From Prevotellaceae bacterium (GTDB lineage Bacteria; Bacteroidota; Bacteroidia; Bacteroidales; Bacteroidaceae): a stretch of 19,008 nucleotides of DNA. A program made the position numbers and the translations under genes. The stretch lies in assembly GCA_905371275.1 (NCBI GenBank), contig CAJPLH010000016.1, forward strand, positions 1 to 19,008, in the 5' to 3' direction. This document shows, one piece after another, positions 7,124 to 14,436 of the stretch (position 1 is its first letter; each line of letters begins with the position of its first letter). Below the pieces are notes generated by a model. The model worked only from the letters and a program-made list of their open reading frames with translations. It had not been told where the DNA came from and ran no database searches.

Positions 7124-7800
7124 TAGTATTTGAGTGGATTCTTATATTTCAGTTGCTTCCACGGACGACTGCCGTGGGGACGATGCAAGACCGTGAGATG
7201 ACAAAAGAGATAATTGTGCAGTTTTGCTGCCAAACTCTCGTGAGAAATGGTCACATCAAACCAGTTTTTTGTGTCGTCTAATCGCTGAAAATCAAATGCA
7301 GCGAGCAATTTTGGAGTGAGTAGTGAGCAACAAAAAGAACAATGTTTGCGCGAATCGACAATCCCCTCCCAACCTTTCGCGTAGAGATAAGGATAATTCA
7401 CTTGTTCTTCAGCATCGACCGTGACGGCTGCTGCAATGCCGCAATCTTCACGCGCCAAAGCTCCATCCACCAATCCTTGCAAGGTGTTGAGCTTCACCGT
7501 CACATCACTCTCCACAATGAGCAAACCAGCATCAGCGGCCAAACATTCTTGCTGACAACGACGCAACACAAAGAGATAATTCGGCGAAGGATGATCCGTC
7601 AAATCCGACAAATCCACCACCTTCACTCCCATTTTTTCTGCCTCGCTGTGGAGTCGCGCAGTGTTTTCGGGAGTAGAATTATCATTGTAAATCGTATAGG
7701 CATACGGCATTGTCAAATCGCTATCCAGCACAGCACGCATCGTTTCGAGCGTACTGTCGATGCTGTCTTTGACGGGAGTGATGATATGCAGAAATTTCAT
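7087..7800 (-). CDS. GT2-like glycosyltransferase
   Basis: The 237-residue product looks like a compact GT-A glycosyltransferase of the GT2 clan. It starts MKFLHIITPVKDSIDSTLET, continues with AYTIYNDNSTPENT (the usual DDxS place reads NDNS) and has LLIVESDVTV near residues 93-102, where the DXD motif would be ESD. The C-terminal part (RRCQQECL, HHYLF-like NYLFCHLTVLHRPHGSRPW) resembles small family-2 enzymes found in LPS loci of Bacteroidales. It starts at ATG 7800, only 14 bases after the metallophosphoesterase stop, and its 3' end overlaps the fusion gene by 37 bases, so translation of the two is likely coupled. The altered metal motif may mean a different donor or reduced activity. Confidence 0.78.
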   Translation of the reverse strand: MKFLHIITPVKDSIDSTLETMRAVLDSDLTMPYAYTIYNDNSTPENTARLHSEAEKMGVKVVDLSDLTDHPSPNYLFVLRRCQQECLAADAGLLIVESDVTVKLNTLQGLVDGALAREDCGIAAAVTVDAEEQVNYPYLYAKGWEGIVDSRKHCSFCCSLLTPKLLAAFDFQRLDDTKNWFDVTISHESLAAKLHNYLFCHLTVLHRPHGSRPWKQLKYKNPLKYYWIKWTKGFDKI

Positions 7801-7814
7801 AGAGAAACAACTGG

Positions 7815-9173
7815 TTATTTAATTCCTTTTTTTGCTTTGTAATCATTGATGCGCGCTGCAAAGGCTGCATCTTTCTTATTTCCAGGTCTCGGTGTGAAAT
7901 CCAAGATTTCTGGAATATCCTTACCGCGGTCGATGATCGTGGAGTGATCGTGCATTCCTTTGACGATATCCACGCGATCATACAATTTTCCGGTCACCGC
8001 ATTATAGACATTCATCGAGAGTGTATCTCCATGAATAGCAACGTGTTGATAAGTCTGAAAACCCGTACCGAACCGATCGAAACGTTCGTCAAAACTAAAG
8101 CGATAGTATTTTGGAGAACAATGACTCACAGTGTAAATGGGTGGCACACGGCGATTTCCCTCCCACTGCGTCATTCGCGCATAAGCGTGTTCGTGACCTT
8201 GCAACACCAAGTCCACATTTTCATTGAGCAAACTAGCAAATTCCCATCTTTGCAACAAATCGTTGGTTTTCGATTTGATGGAATAAATAGGATGATGCAA
8301 CACCACCACTTTCCAGCGCGCGGTGCTCTCGGCTAGTTTCTGGCGCAACCAAGAAGCCTGTTGTGCCAAATAAGGCCACTCTCTGTTGGAATCAAGGAGA
8401 AACAATTGCACCTCTCCGTAGCGCAGCGTGTACACTTGGTTCTCTCCCACCATCGATTTGAGGAAATAGGAGAACACGAGTGAGAAACGGCGTTCCAATT
8501 TCCGCAAAGGATATTTCAGATATTCGTGATTGCCGGTCACGCAAAGCACAGGCAGTCGCTGACCAATGGAATCCAATCCGCGGAAGGTTTCTACCCAATA
8601 AGCATCAGTGGGACGCTCGGTCAAATCTCCACCAAACACCACAAAGTCTGAACCTGGGTGCTGCGTCCAAGCCTGCTGAATGAAACGATGGCTCACTCCG
8701 TTGATGCTATCTTGCACATCGCCAAAGAAGAGAAACGACACATCTTTTTTCGTGTCTGGATTCGTCACTTGAAAATCATACCAAGGCGATTCCTTCCCGT
8801 TGGTCACAGCTCGATAGCGATAGCGCACTCCATCTTGCAATTGTTTGAGACGCGCCACATAATAGGCGGCTTTGCCACTGCGCGAAGCAAAAACTTCTCC
8901 TTCGGCTTTCACACAAAAAGGTTGCGTCGCACCTTCCGGTTGCACTTCGAGGTGAGCTTCACGCACCACCGTATCGCACATCCAACTCACATTGCGCGAC
9001 ATTTCTCCATTATCACCAAAGGTGAGCAACACGCGTGTGGGATTGGCACTCGGCACATAAGGTGCTTCGGGAGGATTGCCAAACCAAACTTCCCAACGCA
9101 CAATGGTGAGCACGATGAGTCCCACCAAGAGTGTGGCAAAACAGCCCAGTGTTATTTTCTTTTTCAACGTCAT
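7815..9173 (-). CDS. Membrane-anchored calcineurin-like metallophosphoesterase (purple acid phosphatase type)
   Basis: The 452-residue product has an N-terminal membrane anchor or uncleaved signal (basic MTLKKK, hydrophobic residues 8-25). Then comes a beta-rich domain (about 40-137) like the fibronectin-type domain of purple acid phosphatases, and the metallophosphoesterase domain. Metal-site motifs are in order: FFGDVQD (Asp152), FGGDLTERP (Asp183), TGNHEY (Asn215-His216-Glu217), LHHPIYS (His293-His294) and QGHEHAYAR (His327, His329). All expected ligands are present, so it should be active outside the inner membrane. It follows the remnant of the LtaS-like gene by 13 bases and precedes the GT2-like gene by 14, so it belongs to the same operon. 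A role in removing phosphate from a surface glycan or its precursors is inference. Confidence 0.88.
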   Translation of the reverse strand: MTLKKKITLGCFATLLVGLIVLTIVRWEVWFGNPPEAPYVPSANPTRVLLTFGDNGEMSRNVSWMCDTVVREAHLEVQPEGATQPFCVKAEGEVFASRSGKAAYYVARLKQLQDGVRYRYRAVTNGKESPWYDFQVTNPDTKKDVSFLFFGDVQDSINGVSHRFIQQAWTQHPGSDFVVFGGDLTERPTDAYWVETFRGLDSIGQRLPVLCVTGNHEYLKYPLRKLERRFSLVFSYFLKSMVGENQVYTLRYGEVQLFLLDSNREWPYLAQQASWLRQKLAESTARWKVVVLHHPIYSIKSKTNDLLQRWEFASLLNENVDLVLQGHEHAYARMTQWEGNRRVPPIYTVSHCSPKYYRFSFDERFDRFGTGFQTYQHVAIHGDTLSMNVYNAVTGKLYDRVDIVKGMHDHSTIIDRGKDIPEILDFTPRPGNKKDAAFAARINDYKAKKGIK

Positions 9174-9186
9174 TGGTTTCCAGTAT

Positions 9187-10090
9187 TTACTTTTGCACCA
9201 CCATTCGGTCGTTTATCATATTCGACATATACGATTGGGTGATGGCTTTCAATTTGCGTTCCATCTCGCTTTGACGCGGAGATTTCCCCACAAGATTGTG
9301 CTGCATCATCACATCGTGCTTTTTATCATTCCAAAGTTTTATAGTCTTGCACAAGAGCCGTTTTGTTTACCGTGCGGATCAAGGAAAAAGGGGTGTTGAG
9401 CACAAGAGCTGCTTCGGCGGGTTGATTCACATATTGATTGGCATTGCTCAACGTGATGGGACGAACGGCTGTCGTAAATCCACCACGCATTCCTCCGATG
9501 CAAAGCGGCACAAAGATACCCAAAGCCACCACTTGCACGAGATAATACTTCCAGCGCGGACGCAACTCGGGACGATAGGCGCGGGGTTCTACATACAACA
9601 GCCAAAGGAGAAAGATGAGCACAATACCGAATAAAAACACTCCAGGATGGTGCAGCACTTCTTTGCCCACAATCGAAAACAGATTTCCCTCGTGGCTAAA
9701 TTCTTGAAACACACTCATCGTGGTGCGGCGGCCAGTGTAGCGAAAATAAACAACGTCTGCCAAATTCACCACCACAGCAAGGGCATTCACCACCACAAAC
9801 ACCCATTTCGAGATACGTTTCCACCAAGGACGCTCTTTATAGTGCAAAGGCAGCAAGAGCAATAGTGCATAAAGTGCGTTGGTGTAGAGAATAGCCGATG
9901 TGTCGAAAAGGAAAGAGCCAGTGAGCAACTGCTGCAACTCTAATTTGTCGAAACCAGCTGCAAACAAGTCCCAATTGCTCCAAAGGAAAAACAAACGGCA
10001 AACGGCATACAGCACATACACCATCAGTATATTGCACAAAAAAGCAAGTGGTGAAGAGAATATTCCCTTCCGAAGTTTTATTTGTTTCAT
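9187..10090 (-). pseudogene. Internally deleted and frameshifted LtaS-like phosphoglycerol/phosphoethanolamine transferase (sulfatase family)
   Basis: The 5' part (ATG 10090 to TGA 9326, 254 residues) is the membrane domain of a Bacteroidetes LTA-synthase-like protein. It has about five hydrophobic segments, then YTGRRTTMSVFQEFSHEGNL and RPITLSNANQYVNQPAEAAL, both conserved as I remember the family. The usual catalytic sulfatase domain of about 330 residues, with its nucleophilic Thr and metal sites, is absent. Just past the stop, in another frame, the family's C-terminal end is readable (HDVMMQHNLVGK, MERKLKAITQSYM) down to TAA 9187-9189. Removing one base from the T4 run at 9337-9340 (A4 in the sense strand) would join the parts into an open frame of about 300 residues, against the usual 600-650. 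In-frame ATGs at 10135, 10141 and 10165 are alternative starts. The 13-base gap to the next gene looks preserved. Confidence 0.8.
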
Positions 10091-10248
10091 ACGGATTGTC
10101 TTTTTCTTCCAGCGCGTCGCGCACTCAACCTTCATTTTCATCGTTTGCGAGTGGCTAAGCAGCAACGCGAGTCACAAAGTGTCAGCTAATCAAGTCTGCT
10201 TTTTCCATAGCGCAGATGAATTTCATAGATACACTTCTTTTCAATTTG

Positions 10249-10256
10249 CAAAGATA
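10249..10256 (-). promoter_or_regulatory. Candidate -7 box (TATCTTTG) for the glycan cluster
   Basis: The minus strand reads TATCTTTGCAAATTG, a classic form of the Bacteroidota -7 box. It lies about 160 bases before ATG 10090 and about 85 before the in-frame ATG 10165. A TTTG occurs upstream (10283-10280) but at 23 bases' spacing, slightly long. Confidence 0.5.
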
Positions 10257-10361
10257 GTCAAAAACACTGACTGAAAGCCCAAACACTGCATAAAAATTGA
10301 CACTACTATCCACTACCTGCAAATTTGATATAGAAAATAAGAGAAATGAGATAAAATAGCG

Positions 10362-10369
10362 TATCTTTG
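10362..10369 (+). promoter_or_regulatory. Candidate -7 box (TATCTTTG) for the barrel protein gene
   Basis: TATCTTTGC fits TAnnTTTG and would give a leader of about 50 bases before ATG 10424. The in-frame TTG at 10367 lies inside this box and is therefore an unlikely start. No TTG is seen at the ideal -33 spacing. Confidence 0.5.
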
Positions 10370-10423
10370 CTTCCACAAGCGACCAACGATATAGGCCGCA
10401 TTCTTTCAGACGAACATCTAATT

Positions 10424-11035
10424 ATGCTAGTTCTCACCCCTCTTCCTGACAAACTTGTAGAAATCATTGTTCAAGGGATTTACGCATTTGGTACTTGGGT
10501 TTTTGCACAAAACATCTCAATCAGTCCTGATCCACCACAGCAAAAGTTGGCGGCTGAAGCGGGTGTGCTCAGTGGCATCAGCTACGAACAACCCATTGGC
10601 GGTAAGTTTTCTCTCGTAGGCAAAGTGGGACTTTCATTGTCTGATGAAGGAAACCCTTGGACATACGCAGGATTTCAACCTAGTTCAGAATTAGGTGTCC
10701 GCTGGTATTTTGCTGGTATTTCTCCCGATGCCAACAATGAAGGGAGCTATTTTTCGCTCCGCGCACATTGGGCATATCAACGCTGGGCTTTTGCGCAAGC
10801 CTATCCTAAAGAACATAACCAACAATCTACGTTTAACTTGAGTTTGGTGTGGGGGAGAACTTGGAACCTCTCCAACCGCTGGGCTATAAAATCTCATTTG
10901 GGAATTGGCTTGCACAATGCTTTTGTCAGCGACCTGCAATCGTGGCAAAATGGACACAGCGATGATTACCACGTGGGAAATAATGAAGGTATATTTTGTC
11001 CTATGGACATTGGGCTCGTCTACAGATTTTGACAA
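10424..11035 (+). CDS. Hypothetical small outer-membrane beta-barrel-like protein
   Basis: I do not recognise a named family. From ATG 10424 the product is about 203 residues. The N-terminus holds a hydrophobic stretch ending in FGTWVFAQN, which looks like a signal peptidase I site (cut after FAQ). The rest alternates polar and hydrophobic residues with many aromatics and Gly, as in beta-barrels: GKFSLVGKVGLSLS, GVRWYFAGIS, YFSLRAHWAYQRW, STFNLSLVWGRTW. It ends DIGLVYRF, with the terminal Phe typical of outer-membrane barrels. This suggests about eight strands. It stands alone, with its own promoter box and a hairpin about 190 bases downstream, and is divergent from the glycan cluster. Barrel fold is inferred from pattern only; function is unknown. 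Confidence 0.65.
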
Positions 11036-11089
11036 GATGCCAAATTGCGCAGCTTGCTCTATCTACTAAACACAATACTTGTTTGTTGG

Positions 11090-11190
11090 AAAACGACACG
11101 ATGTTTACTATAAAACGACACGTCGTTTTCTATAAAACAACACGTCATTTTCTATAAAACAACACGTCGTTTTTTCAAAACAACGTGTTG
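11090..11190. repeat. Tandem array of a 22-bp near-palindromic unit (4 copies plus a partial fifth)
   Basis: Units lie at 11090-11111, 11112-11133, 11134-11155, 11156-11176 and 11177-11190. The best copy reads AAAACGACACGTCGTTTT plus a CTAT spacer; its 8-bp arms AAAACGAC and GTCGTTTT are perfect complements around a 2-base centre. Variation is C/T or G/A at a few positions, and the fourth unit is one base short. The array follows the barrel gene's stop by 55 bases. Confidence 0.85.
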
Positions 11191-11222
11191 GATGAAAACC
11201 TCTTTATGCAAGATGCTTTGTG

Positions 11223-11282
11223 AAGAAGCCACTTTTTGAGTAACCTGATAGAAGGTGCTGTAAAAAAGTGGCTTCTTTTTTT
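11223..11282. terminator. Hairpin terminator downstream of the barrel gene
   Basis: A perfect 15-bp inverted repeat (11223-11237 with 11263-11277, AAGAAGCCACTTTTT and its complement) encloses a 25-base loop and is followed by a T run to 11282. The array lies between it and the gene it would end, about 190 bases upstream. The long loop makes it a less typical terminator. Confidence 0.6.
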
Positions 11283-11358
11283 GAGAACTTCCAATACATA
11301 GCACACACTAGATGCAGTGTATTCATTAATGTTAAATTCGTAAATGCTATCTCCTCTC

Positions 11359-11680
11359 ACGCGCACGCGTACGCGCGCAGTACAGGAGTTTTCGCTTTTT
11401 TGCTATCACAAGTGTCACAACATTTTCGCAACGTACTAGTTATCAAGATGCTACATCACGCAAGGGCATATTTTAACAAATCGCTCATTCAAGCCCCTCA
11501 AATTCGGTGGACAAAACTTGAAAAAGTGCGGTTTTATTTTGTCATCTTCCTCCCCAAAAAACGACTGTTTTGGCTTCAATTTCCCCCTTGGTGTGACACT
11601 TGTGACAGCAAAAAAACAACATTGCGGTTGGAACGCGCGCGCGTAGGTGCATACATCCGTGCGCGATGCGCGCGTACGTA
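11359..11680. repeat. Noncoding element with nested inverted repeats (MITE-like)
   Basis: An inner inverted repeat pairs 11396-11419 with 11592-11615 (23 of 24 bases; core GTCACAAGTGTCACA or its complement). Outside it, an exact 12-bp pair CGTACGCGCGCA (11368-11379 and, inverted, 11667-11678) lies within alternating CG tracts, and a further CG tract occurs at 11633-11645. The interior of about 170 bases has no credible gene. Size, terminal symmetry and lack of coding fit a MITE or similar dispersed repeat. I see no clear target duplication, so the exact ends are uncertain. Confidence 0.5.
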
Positions 11681-11810
11681 GACGTGCCCACAAGTAGGGA
11701 CAGCGCAAATGCACGGTGCTAGCACATATGGGGGGCGCAACCTTAAACAGGAAACAATGTAGAAGGGAAAGAAAAACTAGCATAGACGTTATTGCCAAGT
11801 ACAAATAGCA

Positions 11811-11845
11811 AAAAGTGACATCTTCAGATTGAAAATGTCACTTTT
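11811..11845. terminator. Terminator-like hairpin in the 1-kb gap
   Basis: An 11-bp inverted repeat (AAAAGTGACAT at 11811-11821, its complement at 11835-11845) with a 13-base loop ends in TTTT on the plus strand. No gene lies directly upstream in either direction, so it may be a relic or end an unknown transcript. Confidence 0.4.
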
Positions 11846-12011
11846 CTGCGATTTTTTCCCTCTTTGGGGCAATATCGACCCATATATATTTAGAGGGGCA
11901 TCCTCAGCGTGAAGCTTCCTCTTTTACTTCCACTTTCACGGCGAAAGCCAATCAAATATATATCCACTTTCCAAACATTGCGTCGGAAAAGTGTGGCAGT
12001 TGTTCTCATCC

Positions 12012-12051
12012 TCCTCCCTTGGATTGAGAAATCTCATCTAAAAAGGGAGGA
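12012..12051 (-). terminator. Hairpin downstream of the DPP IV gene
   Basis: TCCTCCCTT (12012-12020) pairs with AAGGGAGGA (12043-12051), with a small inner stem GAGA/TCTC. It lies about 56 bases beyond the DPP IV stop. No good T run follows on the minus strand, so termination is only a suggestion. Confidence 0.3.
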
Positions 12052-12106
12052 AAGAATGAACAGAAGATTTGTCCTGCAAAGAAAAACTGCGTGAGAGGAC
12101 GATGGA

Positions 12107-14290
12107 TTACTTGAGATAGTCGTCGAAATAGCGAGTGATGCGCTCGTGGAGATGAATCATATCGCGCCCCGTCATGTTGTGGCCTTGTCCAGGATAGACA
12201 AAATAGTCGGGCTGGGTGCCAGCATCTTCGGCAGCGCGGAGAAACATCAGGGAGTGTTGCAACACGCAGGTAGGATCGTTGTAGCCTACGATGATTTGCA
12301 AACGACCTTTCAAATCCTTGGCGCGGGCCACAAGATTGGCAGCGGCATAACCTTCGGGATTGGATTGAGGTGTTTCCATATAGCGTTCGCCATACATCAC
12401 TTCGTAGTATTTCCAATCGAGCACAGGGCCGCCTGCAACTCCCACTTTGAAGACGTCGGGGTGAGTGAGCATGAGGTTGGTGGTCATAAATCCTCCGAAA
12501 CTCCAGCCGTGCACGCCAATACGTTTGGCATCGACATAAGGCAGGGAGGTGAGTTTTTCTACACCCTTCATTTGGTCTTCCATCTCAATTTTACCGAGCT
12601 GACGATGGGTGCAGCTTTCGAAGTCGAAACCGCGATCGCCCGAACCGCGGTTGTCAAGGATGAAGAGCACATAGCCGCGATTTGCCATGTAGTATTCCCA
12701 AGGACGAGCTTGATAGTTGAACGACTCCTTGACATTGGTAGCATGAGGTCCACCATAGACATAGACCACAGCAGGATATTTCTTTGTAGGGTCGAAATCT
12801 ACAGGTTTCACCAAGCGGTAGTATAGCGGTGTTTTGCCATCGGCAGCGAGGAGAGAACCATTTTCCACTTGAGGCATGGTGAATCCGCTCCAAGGATTGT
12901 CTGCATTGAGAAGGGTTGAGAGGGTTTGTTGCTTTTCGGTGCTTTTAATATCGATGTGGCGGTAGTCGGTGGGGGTGCTCCAGGTGTCGCGGAGATAGCG
13001 TCCATTTTCTGAAAGACTAGCGCGGTGCACACCTTTGCCGTTGTCGAGGAGGGTGCGGCGACCGGTATTGAAATCGACAGCGTAGAGATTCTCGCGAATG
13101 TGTCCGCTCTCGTTGGTGCGCAAGATGATGCGACGTTTTGCTGTGTTGAAACCGAGGAGTTCCAGCACTTCAAACTTGCCTTGGGTGAGTTGGCGGAGCA
13201 TCTTTCCGTTGGTGTCAAAGAGATAGAGGTGGTTGAAGCCATCACGCTCGCTTTGGTAGATGAACTTGTGGTCATCCCAAGGCAGGAAAGTGAGGGGATT
13301 TTGAGGTTCTACGAATCGCTCATTGGTTTCTGTGTAGAGTGTCTTGAGACGTTGGCCAGTGGTGGCATCGTAAGCCACGAGATCGCAACGCTTTTGACTG
13401 CGAGGCACCTCCATAATGTAGAGGGTTTTTCCGTCGGGACTCCACGAAAGATTGGTGAAATAGCGGTCGGTGACATCGCCGAGTTGCAACCATACGGTGC
13501 GCTCTGTGGCTGGGGTGTAGATGCCCACTGTGACTTTGTGCATCGCCATACCTGCCATGGGGTATTTGTCGGGGTCTGGCTGTGCCACACGCACTTCGGG
13601 ACTGACCAAGGTGTTGACTTGTGGATAGTCGGTGACCATGGTCTGATCCATGCGGTAGAACGCGAGTTGGTCGCCTTTGGGGCTCCAGAATGTGCCTTTG
13701 TGGATGCCAAACTCATCGCGGTGAACGGAAGTACCGTAGAGAAGTTCGCGATTACCGTCGGTGGAAACTTGGTGCGTGCGGCCATCGGGAGTGGTGACGA
13801 AGAGGTTGTAGTCTTTGGTGAAAGCCAGAGAGCGTGAAGCTATGCAGAAGTCTTCGTGTGCGATGTCTTGTTCGAGGGGAAGCGACCAAACGATGGTCTT
13901 TTTCTTCCAGTCGTAGGCTATGATGCCTTTGGGGGTTGTGATTTTGGCAATGGTTTTGTTGCCTTCGAGGAAGGTGGTGCCAATGAGATTGTAGACTTTT
14001 TCAAAGCGCGTGGTGTCGATGGCGGTATTCACGGCTTGAAGGTCGAAGAGCGTTTGTTGGGATGGACGCACGCTTTTCCCTTTGTGGGTGAGGAGCAAGG
14101 AAACTTCTTTGACATTGGTTTGCACCAGGGCATCCCCCCACCACGCGGTGTAGGGTTGTCGGGGTTGAAGATTCCAATAGTTAGTACCTCCCCACATCAA
14201 ATCGTCTAGGGTTGGTTTTTGTAGGTTTTGTGCCATAGCGGAAAGGAAAAGGAATGGCAGGAGGAAGAGAAGAAAAACTTTTTGTTTCAT
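12107..14290 (-). CDS. Dipeptidyl peptidase IV (S9B family serine peptidase)
   Basis: The 727-residue product is an exported prolyl dipeptidyl peptidase that removes Xaa-Pro or Xaa-Ala dipeptides from peptides in the periplasm or at the surface. The N-terminus is a clear signal peptide (MKQKVFLLFLLPFLFLSAMAQ, cut after Ala20). Residues about 40-480 form the beta-propeller. The C-terminal alpha/beta-hydrolase carries the triad Ser597 in HGWSFGG, Asp672 in GYNDPT and His704 in GQGHN. Length and sequence closely resemble the Porphyromonas gingivalis enzyme (723 residues). The acidic pair that holds the substrate N-terminus appears as Asp192-Glu193 in VHRDEFGI. A TACCTTTG box ends only two bases before the ATG. 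Gene name dpp4 would fit by family; it stands apart from the methyltransferase by 146 bases. Confidence 0.93.
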   Translation of the reverse strand: MKQKVFLLFLLPFLFLSAMAQNLQKPTLDDLMWGGTNYWNLQPRQPYTAWWGDALVQTNVKEVSLLLTHKGKSVRPSQQTLFDLQAVNTAIDTTRFEKVYNLIGTTFLEGNKTIAKITTPKGIIAYDWKKKTIVWSLPLEQDIAHEDFCIASRSLAFTKDYNLFVTTPDGRTHQVSTDGNRELLYGTSVHRDEFGIHKGTFWSPKGDQLAFYRMDQTMVTDYPQVNTLVSPEVRVAQPDPDKYPMAGMAMHKVTVGIYTPATERTVWLQLGDVTDRYFTNLSWSPDGKTLYIMEVPRSQKRCDLVAYDATTGQRLKTLYTETNERFVEPQNPLTFLPWDDHKFIYQSERDGFNHLYLFDTNGKMLRQLTQGKFEVLELLGFNTAKRRIILRTNESGHIRENLYAVDFNTGRRTLLDNGKGVHRASLSENGRYLRDTWSTPTDYRHIDIKSTEKQQTLSTLLNADNPWSGFTMPQVENGSLLAADGKTPLYYRLVKPVDFDPTKKYPAVVYVYGGPHATNVKESFNYQARPWEYYMANRGYVLFILDNRGSGDRGFDFESCTHRQLGKIEMEDQMKGVEKLTSLPYVDAKRIGVHGWSFGGFMTTNLMLTHPDVFKVGVAGGPVLDWKYYEVMYGERYMETPQSNPEGYAAANLVARAKDLKGRLQIIVGYNDPTCVLQHSLMFLRAAEDAGTQPDYFVYPGQGHNMTGRDMIHLHERITRYFDDYLK

Positions 14291-14292
14291 TC

Positions 14293-14300
14293 CAAAGGTA
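14293..14300 (-). promoter_or_regulatory. Candidate -7 box (TACCTTTG) abutting the DPP IV start codon
   Basis: The minus strand reads TACCTTTG, then GA, then the ATG at 14290. With the usual short distance from this box to the start of transcription, the mRNA would begin at or next to the A of the ATG, so it would be leaderless. No TTG is seen about 20 bases upstream. Confidence 0.4.
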
Positions 14301-14384
14301 AAGATTTATTGAGTGGTGGGAAAACAGATGGGACTTTCAAGGGGAAGCATACTCCGTGTTAGTGGCCACTCAGGGAAAACTAAG

Positions 14385-14421
14385 CATTCCCACAAGCTGA
14401 ACAGGGCAACTTGTGGGAATG
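14385..14421 (-). terminator. Hairpin terminator downstream of the RNA methyltransferase gene
   Basis: A perfect 12-bp stem (CATTCCCACAAG at 14385-14396 with its complement at 14410-14421) and a 13-base loop begin 16 bases after the methyltransferase stop codon. On the minus strand a modest T-rich stretch (CTTAGTTTT) follows. Confidence 0.6.
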
Positions 14422-14436
14422 AATCACTGCATTACT

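Larger units (their letters stand above)
10091..10423. other. Divergent intergenic region with facing-away promoter boxes
   Basis: This 333-base AT-rich gap separates the minus-strand glycan cluster from the plus-strand barrel gene. It holds one candidate -7 box for each direction (10249-10256 minus, 10362-10369 plus), about 105 bases apart, with no other coding signal. In-frame ATGs up to 10165 leave open a longer N-terminus for the LtaS-like gene. Confidence 0.6.
11036..12106. other. 1.07-kb gap without a supported gene, rich in repeats
   Basis: No reading frame here looks like a protein: the open frames are short, Arg/Ser/Cys-rich and run through repeats. In order it holds a 22-bp tandem array (11090-11190), a hairpin terminator (11223-11282), an element bounded by nested inverted repeats with CG-alternating tracts (11359-11680), a terminator-like hairpin (11811-11845), a loose AT inverted repeat (11882-11891 with 11954-11963) and a hairpin behind the DPP IV gene (12012-12051). 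No tRNA or promoter box was seen. Confidence 0.7.

Noticed and set aside
9187..9325. A separate small gene between the LtaS-like frame and the phosphoesterase
   Set aside because: The readable frame matches the C-terminal end expected for the LtaS-like family itself, so it is better explained as part of the broken gene.
11090..11190. CRISPR array
   Set aside because: The 22-base units adjoin with almost no spacer (about 4 constant bases), so there are no unique spacers, and no cas gene is near.
11268..11804. Short open frames on both strands in the 1-kb gap
   Set aside because: They run through inverted repeats and CG tracts, have no start signals or family features, and change character along their length.
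11909..12094. 61-codon frame on the plus strand with a hydrophobic start
   Set aside because: No promoter box, overlaps a hairpin behind the DPP IV gene, and the sequence shows no conserved or lipoprotein/signal features beyond a few leucines.
13025..13837. Open frame of 270 codons on the plus strand
   Set aside because: It lies wholly antisense to the DPP IV beta-propeller, has no family motif and no promoter box, and is explained by the codon use of the gene on the other strand.
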